Part shown: one piece after another, positions 48,861-56,165 of the stretch | How the letters are laid out: each line of letters starts with the position of its first letter | How positions within the stretch are numbered: position 1 is the stretch's first letter | Assembly (NCBI GenBank): GCA_963627135.1 | Contig: CAVFZY010000023.1 | Location: 52,582-116,581, forward strand | Direction of reading: 5' to 3' | Origin: CAG-103 sp963627135 | GTDB taxonomy: Bacteria; Bacillota; Clostridia; Oscillospirales; Oscillospiraceae | Length of the DNA stretch: 64,000 nucleotides | Made by a program: the position numbers and the translations under genes | The notes under the pieces: generated by a model | Databases searched by the model: none | What the model was told of the DNA's origin: nothing | The model's input: only the letters and a program-made list of their open reading frames with translations

Positions 48861-49443
48861 TCAATCCCTCCACATAGCACCAGCTCTGCGGCGGGCGCTT
48901 GATTTTTCCCTCTTCGAAGCAGGCATTGCATTCATACGCCCATTTTGCAGGGCATTCGCCGCATTCATGCGGGCGGTAAAACTCGCTCAACTCGCGCGGC
49001 GCGTCGTAGATGCGCAAGCCCGATATGCGCCAAGCCCAGCCTTCCCGCCCACCGAGATACGCTTCGGCCGCATCGCGGGACAAGCATGCATCATCAAAAA
49101 TCTCGTCTGCCGGAGCAACGCTCCAATCCGGCAAGCATATGCCATATCTCCCCGGACTGACGCTACCACCAAAACGGAGGAGATAGACGATGTCATAGCA
49201 CTCAAACTCGCCGATGATTGCCCCGATGCAAGGGACATCAAATGCGTTATGCGTATGGTCATCCGCATAACAATACCGCTTGCCTCGGTAAAATGTCAGG
49301 TGCCGATCTTTGGCGCAGTAGATATAGCACCTAAACGGCGTCGCTATCTTTGGGCGGGTCTTGCGCACCTCAATGGTCTTTTTGCCATTGGCGATCAGCT
49401 CGCACCACTTCGGGCGGATGCTGATAAGTACGGCCTTACTCAT
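48850..49443 (-). CDS. ASCH-like phage protein
   Basis: 197 residues starting MSKAVLISIRPKWCELIANG at 49441-49443; a longer frame would lie over the next gene. The start SIRPKWCELIANGKKTIEVR is the conserved RNA-binding-like ASCH/PUA motif found in many phages. The C-terminal half has cysteines in CGECPAKWAYECNACF, a likely zinc site. The role of phage ASCH proteins is not established. Confidence 0.75.
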   Translation of the reverse strand: MSKAVLISIRPKWCELIANGKKTIEVRKTRPKIATPFRCYIYCAKDRHLTFYRGKRYCYADDHTHNAFDVPCIGAIIGEFECYDIVYLLRFGGSVSPGRYGICLPDWSVAPADEIFDDACLSRDAAEAYLGGREGWAWRISGLRIYDAPRELSEFYRPHECGECPAKWAYECNACFEEGKIKRPPQSWCYVEGLNDG

Positions 49444-49972
49444 CGGGCAGCGCCTCACTTCCCGGGACAATACGATCCCAGCACTCCGCGCATATCTGCT
49501 GCACGCTTTTCTTTGTATTCCGGTTCTTTTCGCACAGACATTCAGTACCGTTTCCCGGCTCATATCCGTATTCCTCCGGGCATCCCGCACATCCACCGAT
49601 GAAACGCGCATCTACCTTGTCCGGATGCTCCATAACCAGCAGCTCGCGGAATGTGTAACCATGCGACTTCCTCAAAAGCATGTCCGCCCGAAAAGCGTCC
49701 CAATTCGCCGTCGGCACGCCGACATAGTCGCACCACGCGCGTTCCAGCTTCGCGCCATCCGAAGACGACCAGTCCGGAAGGAACACGACGTAGTCTACCG
49801 CCTCCATCTCAGCGAAGCAGATGCGCATATAGTCCAGCTTGGCCAGCCCCTCCGGCGCCGTAGCCGGATTGATGACCGTCGCGCCCAGCCGCTCAAGCTG
49901 TGCAGCCGCTCGTGCGAATTTCTCTTTATAGCCCGGATCACCGGCGATTTTCCCTGATATGTAGATTTTCAT
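49436..49972 (-). CDS. DUF4406-like nucleotide-fold protein with Cys-rich tail
   Basis: 178 residues. The N-terminal 110 residues, beginning MKIYISGKIAGDPGYKEKFA and containing AVDYVVFLPDWSSSDGAKLE, match the DUF4406/nucleoside 2-deoxyribosyltransferase-like fold of phage proteins. The tail has cysteines in GGCAGCPEEYGYEPGNGTEC, CLCEKN and CAECWD, likely zinc-binding. It overlaps the ASCH gene by eight bases. Substrate unknown. Confidence 0.7.
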   Translation of the reverse strand: MKIYISGKIAGDPGYKEKFARAAAQLERLGATVINPATAPEGLAKLDYMRICFAEMEAVDYVVFLPDWSSSDGAKLERAWCDYVGVPTANWDAFRADMLLRKSHGYTFRELLVMEHPDKVDARFIGGCAGCPEEYGYEPGNGTECLCEKNRNTKKSVQQICAECWDRIVPGSEALPDE

Positions 49973-49990
49973 GGTTGCCCTCCTTTCAGA

Positions 49991-50020
49991 GCACCGGGCG
50001 AGCGCCCCCCGCCCGGTGTG
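49991..50020 (-). terminator. Hairpin between early genes
   Basis: GCACCGGGC and GCCCGGTGT pair in a 9-base stem with a C-rich loop. No T-run follows on the minus strand, so it is an attenuating or stabilising hairpin rather than a clear terminator. Confidence 0.45.
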
Positions 50021-50029
50021 CCCCCAGAA

Positions 50030-50749
50030 TCACTGCATGATGACGACCTTGCCCTGTTCAATCAGGTCTTTCAGGCCGCGCTCGAAATACTCAGCGATGT
50101 TGCGTTTCGCTTCCAGACGCCAGATGCCACCGTCGGCCTCGAAAAAGGCGATGCCTTTCTCGCCGTCCACGCGCAGAAGGAACTCACTCTCCGGCTGCGC
50201 AACCTCGAGGAATGTGCGGAACGGCTGCAGTCTGATTCGCGGGCGCACATTAACGACAGCGTTGAGCGCAACGCCCTGCCGCGCCGTCACGGTCTGCGTG
50301 ACACCGTTATCGTTGGTAGACACTGTGTTCTCATCGGACATACGACTGAGCAAATCCAGCAAATACTTCGTGCCTTCGTTCGGGATGAACAGGCTGCGCA
50401 GCTCGATCAGCGCAGTTTCTCGGTCACGCCAGCCGGTGCGCATGCCTGGCGCGTCCGCCTGCGCACGATACAGGACATTGCGGGAGAAGTCCGGCAGATA
50501 CGTCGTCATTACTTCGACCTTGTTGTAATCCCGGACATGTACCATGATGGTCGTCCCAACCTTTGCGATCTCGGTGCGCACCAGCTTGCAGACAGCATCC
50601 AGACCGCTGACGCTGACGGAATCAGGACGATCCACATGCGGCGGAATCCGCGTAAGATGGACATCGGAATAGGTCTGCCCATCAATTTCAAAGATTTTGG
50701 TTTCTTTCAGGCTCACGATTTTGTCGATCATTTCTGCAAACATTGTCAT
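50030..50749 (-). CDS. Hypothetical phage protein (DUF2303/YfdQ-like?)
   Basis: 239 residues, starting MTMFAEMIDKIVSLKETKIF. The distal part, RPRIRLQPFRTFLEVAQPES followed by EFLLRVDGEKGIAFFEADGG, resembles the DUF2303 (YfdQ) phage family, whose role is unknown. It precedes the RecU and Rep genes' downstream side in the early operon. Confidence 0.6.
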   Translation of the reverse strand: MTMFAEMIDKIVSLKETKIFEIDGQTYSDVHLTRIPPHVDRPDSVSVSGLDAVCKLVRTEIAKVGTTIMVHVRDYNKVEVMTTYLPDFSRNVLYRAQADAPGMRTGWRDRETALIELRSLFIPNEGTKYLLDLLSRMSDENTVSTNDNGVTQTVTARQGVALNAVVNVRPRIRLQPFRTFLEVAQPESEFLLRVDGEKGIAFFEADGGIWRLEAKRNIAEYFERGLKDLIEQGKVVIMQ

Positions 50750-50760
50750 ATCCTCCTTTG

Positions 50761-51147
50761 TTATTCAGCCGCTCGCTGGCTGGCCTGCAACAGATTCAGA
50801 ATTTTCGGTGCTTCCTGTTCATGCCCGTCCATGCGCATCTGGCCGGGGAGCTGCGGCACCATTTCGGCAACGACCATTTCTCCGTTGCCGTCAGTGGTAA
50901 CGCAAAGCGACGTTGCGACCGGATTGGTCACTGCGAGCGTCGCCTTGGCGACAACATTCACGCGGATCTGCCGGCGGTCGTCATCCGGTGTCAGCTCGAT
51001 TGTCAGCGTGATCTTGCGCTTTGCGGTTGCTTTCGTGTTGACGTCAAGGATGTTGTCCACACAGCGTTGCATCTCGTAGTCCACGCGCTCCTGGAATGCA
51101 CCCTGCGCCATCTGCAGGATGCTCGCTCTTTGGGTTTCGTGATTCAT
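50761..51147 (-). CDS. Phage protein of the 'replication terminator'-annotated family
   Basis: 128 residues with the KRKITLTIELTPDDDRRQIR block, followed by VATSLCV and a QLPGQMRMDG segment. Small phage proteins with this pattern are often labelled replication terminator proteins, but the name is not backed by function. It is 11 bases from its neighbour and 18 from RecU. Confidence 0.65.
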   Translation of the reverse strand: MNHETQRASILQMAQGAFQERVDYEMQRCVDNILDVNTKATAKRKITLTIELTPDDDRRQIRVNVVAKATLAVTNPVATSLCVTTDGNGEMVVAEMVPQLPGQMRMDGHEQEAPKILNLLQASQRAAE

Positions 51148-51165
51148 GGTTGCCCTCCTTCGTAT

Positions 51166-51807
51166 TTACATATTTCCCGGATCGCCGAGAAACAGGATCA
51201 CACCCCGGCGCATCTGCACCCGGTACGGCTCCAGCTCCTCGGCCGTCATGTACTTGTGGCCGAAATGCTGCCGCATCCTCCACCACACTTCCCACGGCAC
51301 GCGATAGACCGCGCGCCCGCGCAGACACACCAGCACAAAGACCAGCGCGCCCTTCTGGGCGTGCGACTGCATGGCATATGCCTGTTCGTGCGTCACCGCG
51401 CTCTGCAGGATGCGGTCTTTGTCCGTGGCCTTGGCTTCAAACACGACGCTGCGGCCGCCGTCGATCGTCCCCTGAAAGTCCGGCTGCGCCTGCTTGGTGA
51501 AAACCGCCTCGAACGACCAGCAGCCGCTCGGGTTCTGATGCCGGCCGGAAATGACCTTGATCGGTTCCGGCGTTTTGTCGATCTCCGCGTGACAGATCGA
51601 CCGGTAATATTCGCACGCGGTAAGGATCTGTGCCTCGAAGCTCTCGCCGAGCGCGTGACTGATGCTCCCCTGTGCCTGACGCGCCGGGTTTTTCGCCGAC
51701 TCCTCGGCGTGGAAAAACTGCAGCGCCTTTTCATACGCCGCGGGATCCAGCTTGCGCGCCGCCTGTTTCTGGTAGCGCGGCGGCAGGCTGTCCATGCTGA
51801 TACCCAT
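51166..51807 (-). CDS. RecU-like Holliday junction resolvase
   Basis: 213 residues with the resolvase core: acid in FEAQILTACEYYRS, then QPDFQGTIDGGRSVVFEAKA (the D...ExK nuclease motif) and the aromatic PWEVWWRMRQHFGHKYMTAE end. RecU cleaves four-way junctions formed during phage replication and recombination. It follows the Rep gene. Confidence 0.85.
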   Translation of the reverse strand: MGISMDSLPPRYQKQAARKLDPAAYEKALQFFHAEESAKNPARQAQGSISHALGESFEAQILTACEYYRSICHAEIDKTPEPIKVISGRHQNPSGCWSFEAVFTKQAQPDFQGTIDGGRSVVFEAKATDKDRILQSAVTHEQAYAMQSHAQKGALVFVLVCLRGRAVYRVPWEVWWRMRQHFGHKYMTAEELEPYRVQMRRGVILFLGDPGNM

Positions 51808-51822
51808 TGTGGATGCTCCTTT

Positions 51823-52581
51823 CTATGCGGTGTCTTTGATCTCGTAATACTCCTGCCACGGCCAGCCGCTCACTTCGTGCCAGCCGCTCTTATACTCCGA
51901 TCCATCGTCAAAACGATAGAGATGCATACCCCGTCTGGCCTTCGGCTCCTTGCGCCACGTCTCCGCCTTGGCCACCTGATAGCGAATCTCCGGCTTTGCC
52001 ATGCCGGCGCTGCAGGTATACCGCCGGCGGCGGATGCCCTGCTCGCGGCAGCGGCGCATGGTGGAGCGCGATTCCTTGATGAGGTAGGACGCGAGCTTTG
52101 CGTGGTTCTTTCGATTGTCGAGCATCTGGAAGCTGATAGATCCAGCGCCGTTGGTCACTTTTGTCCAGGCGGCGGCGATGATCTGCGCGTCAAAGCGCGG
52201 CAGGAGGATGTGGTGATGCATGTTCGTCATGTGCTTGGTTTCGATCACGGCGATGTATTTCAGGCGCTTTCCCGCTTTGGCGTAAGCCTTGCGCAGTTCG
52301 CGAAAGAACGCGGCCCTGTCCCGCTCGGCTTGCTCTAATGTGATGGTTTTACACCAGTAGTGCAGTACCAAGTGGAAGTCGCCATAATGGTAGTTGCAGT
52401 TGATGAGCCAGCGCAGGTGCTCCTCGGCCACGCGCTCGTTGATGCGCTCCTGGCGGAGCGATGTCTCACCGGCAAATGAGCGCTTGCGCGGCTTGACCTC
52501 CTTGCTGTGCACACGGGAAGAATACATTTTGCGGTGCTCGATCGTGTCGCCGCACACGACGGTGCGATGTACATACGGCAT
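51823..52581 (-). CDS. HUH-type replication initiator (Rep)
   Basis: 252 residues. A HUH-like motif, MHHHILLP with H122-H124, and Y166 in LASYLIKES (YxxK) are the nicking and covalent-attachment residues of rolling-circle type initiators; the preceding KYIAVIETKHMTN is the usual motif-1 to motif-2 spacer. It is the first gene of the replication block and no helicase loader or DnaB homologue is seen nearby. A dedicated origin was not identified, but the intergene at 52582-52773 is the natural place. Confidence 0.78.
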   Translation of the reverse strand: MPYVHRTVVCGDTIEHRKMYSSRVHSKEVKPRKRSFAGETSLRQERINERVAEEHLRWLINCNYHYGDFHLVLHYWCKTITLEQAERDRAAFFRELRKAYAKAGKRLKYIAVIETKHMTNMHHHILLPRFDAQIIAAAWTKVTNGAGSISFQMLDNRKNHAKLASYLIKESRSTMRRCREQGIRRRRYTCSAGMAKPEIRYQVAKAETWRKEPKARRGMHLYRFDDGSEYKSGWHEVSGWPWQEYYEIKDTA

Positions 52582-52665
52582 GATTGCCTCCCTGTCTGTC
52601 TCCGGTCGAGTTAGTAATTGGTCTTACCGAAGCTGAAAACGCCTTGCGGCGTCAGCTTTTTCGGC

Positions 52666-52694
52666 TTGCAGGGCGGGCAACTGTATGCTATAAT
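52666..52694 (+). promoter_or_regulatory. Plus-strand promoter in the Rep upstream region
   Basis: TTGCAG (52666-52671) and a perfect TATAAT (52689-52694) with TGC before it are spaced 17 bases. It faces away from Rep. Confidence 0.65.
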
Positions 52695-52700
52695 ACATAT

Positions 52701-52775
52701 AGTGTAGCGCGCCCTGTGCGCTATTGGGTTTTCACCGCCTGCGGGTTTGACGGTTTCCGCAGGCGGTGTCTTTTT
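52701..52775 (+). ncRNA. Candidate small RNA with intrinsic terminator
   Basis: From the predicted start near 52701 the transcript runs about 75 bases and ends at CACCGCCTGCGG/CCGCAGGCGGTG (12-base stem, 52733-52768) followed by TCTTTTT. A 5' GCGCGCCCTGTGCGC hairpin can also form. There is no start codon with a ribosome-binding site. It is antisense to the Rep leader and could regulate Rep or the replication origin, like plasmid copy-control RNAs; this is inference. Confidence 0.5.
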
Positions 52776-53007
52776 ATGTCTCCGGCGGCGCCCACATGAC
52801 GCGCGCCCCGTGGACGACTTCCTGCCATGGGACGCCCCACAGCTCCGCCGCGCACTGGATCGCCGCGAACGGCGATGCACACGGCACGACCACGGCCACA
52901 CGCCCCGGGAGCGCCACCCGCGCGCGGCCTTTTGCGGCCCAGCGGTCATGCCGGCGGCGCTTCGCCAGCTCTTCCGGGGGCAGGTAGACGACCTCCGGCC
53001 GCCTCAT
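52774..53007 (-). CDS. Hypothetical small basic protein
   Basis: 77 residues starting MRRPEVVYLPPEELAKRRRH, with the start overlapping the previous stop (ATGA). Basic N-terminus, then hydrophobic AVVVPCASPFAAIQCAAELW. No motif recognised. Confidence 0.5.
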   Translation of the reverse strand: MRRPEVVYLPPEELAKRRRHDRWAAKGRARVALPGRVAVVVPCASPFAAIQCAAELWGVPWQEVVHGARVMWAPPET

Positions 53008-53159
53008 GCGACGCCGAGCGCCGAGAAGATAAGGTGGAACACCCACCCCGCCAGCGCGATACCGGCCATGAAGGACGCGCAGACGATGCCGTCCTCGATG
53101 CCCCAGACGATGTAGCGGCGCACCTTCGCCTTAGCGCGCGGATCTCCGAACACCTTCAT
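53004..53159 (-). CDS. Small membrane protein
   Basis: 51 residues starting MKVFGDPRAKAKVRRYIVWG; one transmembrane segment at about 27-48. It overlaps both neighbours by four bases (ATGA). Confidence 0.55.
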   Translation of the reverse strand: MKVFGDPRAKAKVRRYIVWGIEDGIVCASFMAGIALAGWVFHLIFSALGVA

Positions 53160-53428
53160 TCGTCTTCGCTCCCCTCTGCCGTGCGGTACAGCATCTGCAT
53201 GTTGTTCGCGCAGATATTGCATACCGGCGTGCCGTGGATGTACCGGATGTCGCTCACGCTGCCGCAGAACGCACACCCCGGCGCGTACTCGCGCAGGATG
53301 ATGTCCTTCCCGTCCGTGTAGATCTCGACGGGGTCTTTCTCCTTGAGGTCGAGCGTCCGGCGCAACTCCCTCGGGATCACGATGCGGCCGAGCTCATCGA
53401 TCTTTCTGACGATTCCTGTTGCTTTCAT
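53156..53428 (-). CDS. AbrB/SpoVT-domain regulator with zinc finger
   Basis: 90 residues. Residues 1-48 are a swapped-hairpin AbrB domain (TGIVRKIDELGRIVIPRELR, then RTLDLKEKDPVEIYTD) and residues 52-78 hold CAFC and CNIC, a likely zinc knuckle. AbrB-domain proteins are transition-state regulators, and phage copies probably modulate host or early gene transcription. The start is behind AAAGGAGAAACC. Confidence 0.88.
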   Translation of the reverse strand: MKATGIVRKIDELGRIVIPRELRRTLDLKEKDPVEIYTDGKDIILREYAPGCAFCGSVSDIRYIHGTPVCNICANNMQMLYRTAEGSEDE

Positions 53429-53449
53429 TGGTTTCTCCTTTCTCTTGGC

Positions 53450-53644
53450 CTATCTGGCCAGCATCTGGGCGAGCGCCACGGCGCTGATGCCCTCTTTTCC
53501 GCTGACGTTGTACCGCTCGCGGCACACCCGCCGGCTCTGCCCTGTATAATTGCTGACGTCTGTCACCGTCAGCACCCGGCGCCCACCGGTGAACTTCAAG
53601 ATTTCCTCCAGCTCAAGCCGGAAGGTTTCTTTTTCTCGCGGCAT
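53450..53644 (-). CDS. Putative small DNA-binding protein
   Basis: 64 residues starting MPREKETFRLELEEILKFTG; the segment LTVTDVSNYTGQSRRVCRER has a winged-helix/excisionase-like helix-turn-helix look. It may be a directionality factor or regulator. Weak evidence. Confidence 0.45.
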   Translation of the reverse strand: MPREKETFRLELEEILKFTGGRRVLTVTDVSNYTGQSRRVCRERYNVSGKEGISAVALAQMLAR

Positions 53645-53770
53645 ATGTACCTCTCTCCTTTTTGAAATCAGATGAACCGGCTATCATTCTCCGCCCAGTT
53701 CATCCCCTGACAATCCACGTTCAGTACAAGGGAAAAGACTACCGGATAAACCCCGCGTTTATCCAAATCG

Positions 53771-53956
53771 TCACAGAATGAAGTTTTGCTTCATCAGAAG
53801 GTCAAGGCGTTCCGGCTTTTCAAAGGTCACCTTGGCCTTTTTCTCGTCAATGCAGCGGTTGATCAGAACCCGGATGCGGCTCCACTGCGCATCCGTCATG
53901 CCTTCCGCCAGATCAATAATCTTCTTGGCGTTTTCTTCGTACTTACTTTTTTCCAT
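53771..53956 (-). CDS. Small helical phage protein
   Basis: 61 residues starting MEKSKYEENAKKIIDLAEGM at 53954-53956, behind GAGGTGAAG. Mostly helical. Located in the early leftward region before a GGATAAAC/GTTTATCC hairpin at about 53740-53760. No known function. Confidence 0.55.
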   Translation of the reverse strand: MEKSKYEENAKKIIDLAEGMTDAQWSRIRVLINRCIDEKKAKVTFEKPERLDLLMKQNFIL

Positions 53957-53989
53957 GTCTTCACCTCTAATCAAGTGTGTTGATTTGAG

Positions 53990-54018
53990 TTGTCCGCTCC
54001 GGAAAATTATGTTAGAAT
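53990..54018 (+). promoter_or_regulatory. Promoter of the DUF2441 gene
   Basis: TTGTCC (53990-53995) and TAGAAT (54013-54018) are spaced 17 bases on the plus strand, opposite to the surrounding early genes. Confidence 0.55.
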
Positions 54019-54054
54019 CGAAATGCCCATAAAGGAAGAAAGGTTGTGCTCTTC

Positions 54055-54630
54055 ATGATTGCCTATCATCTCGACCGGCGCGGACGGCTTTCCCCCGGAA
54101 TGACAATTGATAAAATCGTCTGCGAAAACACTTTCGGCCTACCCTATTTGTCAAATTGGGGAGCGTCTGTTTCTCGTGTCCCCGAACAGCTTGGCCTTGG
54201 CATTTTGGATGCTTCTGCGTTCTCTTGTCTCAACATGTACAACATTGAAATTCAGGCTGAACACATCAGAAAATCCAATTTCCCGCACCTGCCGTCCCGG
54301 TTGTCATCGTTTTACGGCGTTTCCAGCCAAGAGGAACTTCTTGCGTGGCTGGATCTCCTCGGCCGCACGGAAAACGCTAGAGTTTTTGAAGTGTCCTATT
54401 CTGGTGACGCTCCGAAACTGGACGCTGCATTCCTGAATCTTTCAGCCACGAATGACCCTTTCCTGCCTGAGGCGCTGCCAGATCTGTGCAAGCGGGCTCA
54501 GAAGATTCAGGATAACCTTGCTTGCTATTGGAATGGCGCGTTTTCAGCCGCTCCACTTCCGGAGCTCCTTCTCCCGCTCCCAGTCGCCGTCCTCCGTGAG
54601 ATATCATTTCACGCGCCGCCAGATCGCTGA
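54055..54630 (+). CDS. DUF2441-like protein on the opposite strand of the early genes
   Basis: 191 residues starting MIAYHLDRRGRLSPGMTIDK; a GTG nine bases earlier is an alternative start. The opening matches the DUF2441 family, whose function is unknown. It has its own promoter and is read against the early operon, so it is likely expressed in the lysogen. It may be a cargo (moron) gene. The 3' end overlaps the convergent 51-residue gene by 27 bases. Confidence 0.65.
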   Translation: MIAYHLDRRGRLSPGMTIDKIVCENTFGLPYLSNWGASVSRVPEQLGLGILDASAFSCLNMYNIEIQAEHIRKSNFPHLPSRLSSFYGVSSQEELLAWLDLLGRTENARVFEVSYSGDAPKLDAAFLNLSATNDPFLPEALPDLCKRAQKIQDNLACYWNGAFSAAPLPELLLPLPVAVLREISFHAPPDR

Positions 54631-54759
54631 CACCCACTCCCATTCCCCCGGCATATCATCCGCCCGGTTTGGGTCAAACGGAAGCCCCAGCATGATTCCC
54701 ACCGGAAACAGTCTCTCGCGTGCGTCTTTGCCCATTTCTGCGACATCGGAATAGTCCAT
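54604..54759 (-). CDS. 51-residue phage protein
   Basis: Starts MDYSDVAEMGKDARERLFPV behind a perfect GGAGGTGAGCGAA site, so it is real despite its size. It contains PFDPNRADDMPGEWEWVSAI and ends WRRVK. It is the second gene of the early leftward operon. Function unknown. Confidence 0.6.
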   Translation of the reverse strand: MDYSDVAEMGKDARERLFPVGIMLGLPFDPNRADDMPGEWEWVSAIWRRVK

Positions 54760-54800
54760 TTCGCTCACCTCCAATCAATCGAATGAATTTCGCGCTCGCA

Positions 54801-54941
54801 TTACGACGCGCGCTTGCTGTGCTCCAACGCCATCGCCAGCCCCTCTGCAAAGGCGCACAGTTGTGCCTTCTGCAGATCGTCCATGCTCTGCATGGCCACC
54901 GCCAGCCGCTCGATGGTTTTCTGCTCGTTATTCGTCAGCAT
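54801..54941 (-). CDS. Small early protein
   Basis: 46 residues starting MLTNNEQKTIERLAVAMQSM, behind GAGGAGGTGACA. First gene of the leftward early operon driven from 55006-55034. Helical, no known motif. Confidence 0.6.
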   Translation of the reverse strand: MLTNNEQKTIERLAVAMQSMDDLQKAQLCAFAEGLAMALEHSKRAS

Positions 54942-54994
54942 TCTTGTCACCTCCTCGCACTTTGTTGCATTGCTTTGCGTTTGATGTAAATCTC

Positions 54995-55073
54995 TTTGCA
55001 ATGTCATATTATCACTTTGCAATATCCGTGTCAATAAAATTATCTCGTTTTTTGAAAAAATATTGCAATGTGA
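54995..55073. promoter_or_regulatory. Operator sites of the lysogeny switch
   Basis: The word TTGCAAT occurs at 54996, 55017 and 55063 (as TTTGCAATGTCA, TTTGCAATATCC and ATTGCAATGTGA), between the two divergent promoters. ATTGCAAT is itself a palindrome, as expected for a dimeric repressor. The third site forms the -35 box of the repressor promoter, so it may autoregulate. Confidence 0.55.
55006..55034 (-). promoter_or_regulatory. Early leftward promoter of the prophage
   Basis: Consensus TTGACA (55029-55034) and TAATAT (55006-55011) at 17 bases on the minus strand. Operator-like TTTGCAAT sites at 54995 and 55016 overlap its start and spacer. Confidence 0.7.
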
Positions 55074-55091
55074 TACGCCGCGTGGTATATT
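55063..55091 (+). promoter_or_regulatory. Repressor promoter
   Basis: TTGCAA (55063-55068) and TATATT (55086-55091) at 17 bases, plus strand, directed at the XRE repressor. Confidence 0.65.
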
Positions 55092-55114
55092 CATTTCGAA
55101 AGGAGGCCTATAAT

Positions 55115-55498
55115 GTGCAAAAACAAATAAAAGAACTGCGCAGCCACGTCGGCCTAAATCAAACCGATTTCGGAGCAAGGATAGGCGTAAGACAGTCAAC
55201 AATCGCCGGTTGGGAAACTGGGCAGAGAATTCCGCCCGATTCCGCTATCGTCTCCATCTGCCGCGAGTTCCACGTTGACGAGCATTGGCTGCGCACCGGC
55301 GAGGGCGAAATGTTCATCCAAATTGCGCGCGACGAGGAGATCATGCGTTTCGTCGGCAATGTCATGCACGGCGAAGAGGACAATTTCCGCCGGCGCTTTC
55401 TGCTTGCGCTCTCGCGCCTGCCGGCCGAACGGTGGAATGACATTGAAGCATTCGCACAGCAGATCACAACAAACGACAAAAACCCGGAGCAGGATTGA
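55115..55498 (+). CDS. CI-like XRE-family repressor
   Basis: 127 residues from GTG at 55115, behind AAAGGAGG eight bases upstream. Residues 5-60 are a helix-turn-helix (LRSHVGLNQTDFGARIGVRQ, then STIAGWETGQRIPPDSAI); the rest is a small oligomerisation region. It is divergent from the early operon and is the likely lysogeny repressor. No RecA-sensitive peptidase domain is present, so induction must work differently from lambda CI. Confidence 0.85.
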   Translation: MQKQIKELRSHVGLNQTDFGARIGVRQSTIAGWETGQRIPPDSAIVSICREFHVDEHWLRTGEGEMFIQIARDEEIMRFVGNVMHGEEDNFRRRFLLALSRLPAERWNDIEAFAQQITTNDKNPEQD

Positions 55499-55515
55499 TT
55501 CCCGCTCCGGGTTTT
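55483..55515 (+). terminator. Terminator of the repressor gene
   Basis: CCCGGAGC/GCTCCGGG, an 8-base stem (55483-55490 and 55504-55511) followed by TTTT; the repressor's stop codon is in the loop. Confidence 0.8.
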
Positions 55516-55532
55516 CCAATTACAAATCCATA

Positions 55533-55634
55533 TCAAGCCGCTCGTAAAAAACTAAGTACCATCATAAGCATTCGCTCGTCTGCATCATCCAGAAGCCGCT
55601 CAATCTCACATCGTAAATACTCCCGTCTATCCAT
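55533..55634 (-). CDS. 33-residue peptide after the second XRE gene
   Basis: MDRREYLRCEIERLLDDADE and a hydrophobic end LMMVLSFLRAA. Starts directly after the XRE gene stop (TGAATG) and ends before the repressor terminator. Peptides of this kind (short charged helix then hydrophobic end) often follow phage repressors. Role unknown. Confidence 0.55.
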   Translation of the reverse strand: MDRREYLRCEIERLLDDADERMLMMVLSFLRAA

Positions 55635-55838
55635 TCACTTTGCTCCCTCCCACAGTTCTTCCACAGTCGTTCCCAGCGCCCGTGCTATCCGAATGGCGAG
55701 GCGGACGTTTGGAACGCTCCTGCCCTTCTCTATGTCGCACAGCGTACTTGTCCCACACCCCACCTTTCTGGCCAGCCATCGCAGGCTGACGCCATTGTAT
55801 TCTCTATACTCCCGTACATTGTTTTTCATCCGCGCCAT
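55635..55838 (-). CDS. Second XRE-family helix-turn-helix protein
   Basis: 67 residues from the ATG at 55836-55838 (MARMKNNVREYREYNGVSLR); another in-frame ATG lies three codons on. A Cro/CI-type helix-turn-helix fills most of the chain (LARKVGCGTSTLCDIEKGRS). It is convergent with the CI-like gene. It may be a Cro-like or accessory repressor of the cargo end. Confidence 0.8.
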   Translation of the reverse strand: MARMKNNVREYREYNGVSLRWLARKVGCGTSTLCDIEKGRSVPNVRLAIRIARALGTTVEELWEGAK

Positions 55839-55872
55839 AATCCTAGCATATTTTTTTGGCCGCATGTTGAAA

Positions 55873-55890
55873 ATGTCCGGTATTCCGAAC
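55873..55890. promoter_or_regulatory. Operator-like inverted repeat upstream of the second XRE gene
   Basis: TGTCCGG-TATT-CCGAACA is an inverted repeat with 7-base arms and one mismatch, 35 bases before the XRE start. Candidate autoregulatory operator. Confidence 0.45.
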
Positions 55891-55906
55891 ACTTTTTGCT
55901 AACTTA

Positions 55907-55935
55907 TTGCAATATTGCCCGAAATATGCTATTTT
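55907..55935 (+). promoter_or_regulatory. Plus-strand promoter after the second XRE gene
   Basis: TTGCAA (55907-55912) and TATTTT (55930-55935) at 17 bases. The -35 box repeats the TTGCAAT word of the CI-like operators. It would transcribe the hairpin region at 56001-56071. Confidence 0.45.
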
Positions 55936-56000
55936 TCAATTATCAGCCGTGTGTCTATGTTGCCACATGGCGGAAGGATGATACATATAAACAGATGAAG

Positions 56001-56071
56001 GAAAAACCATTTTGCCGACGCTGGCAAAATGGTTTTGATACCAGGACCATTTTCGTGACATCACGAAAATG
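56001..56071 (+). other. Tandem perfect hairpins in the 55893-56213 gap
   Basis: AAAACCATTTTGCC/GGCAAAATGGTTTT (14-base stem, GACGCT loop, about 56003-56036) is followed 12 bases later by CATTTTCGTG/CACGAAAATG (10-base stem, ACAT loop, 56048-56071). A frame through this region gives a Cys/Lys-rich peptide of unknown merit starting near 55997. I read it as structured RNA or a double terminator; the rest of the gap shows only promoter elements. Confidence 0.5.
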
Positions 56072-56136
56072 CCGCCATAAGGATGGAGGGATATGTGCGC
56101 GTGCACAGTCCCTTTTATCGTACATTAAAGAAAGAA

Positions 56137-56165
56137 TAGACATTCTCGCCATAAAATGATAAAAT
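56137..56165 (+). promoter_or_regulatory. Promoter of the zinc-ribbon membrane protein gene
   Basis: TAGACA (56137-56142) and TAAAAT (56160-56165) at 17 bases, 48 bases before the ATG. Confidence 0.55.
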
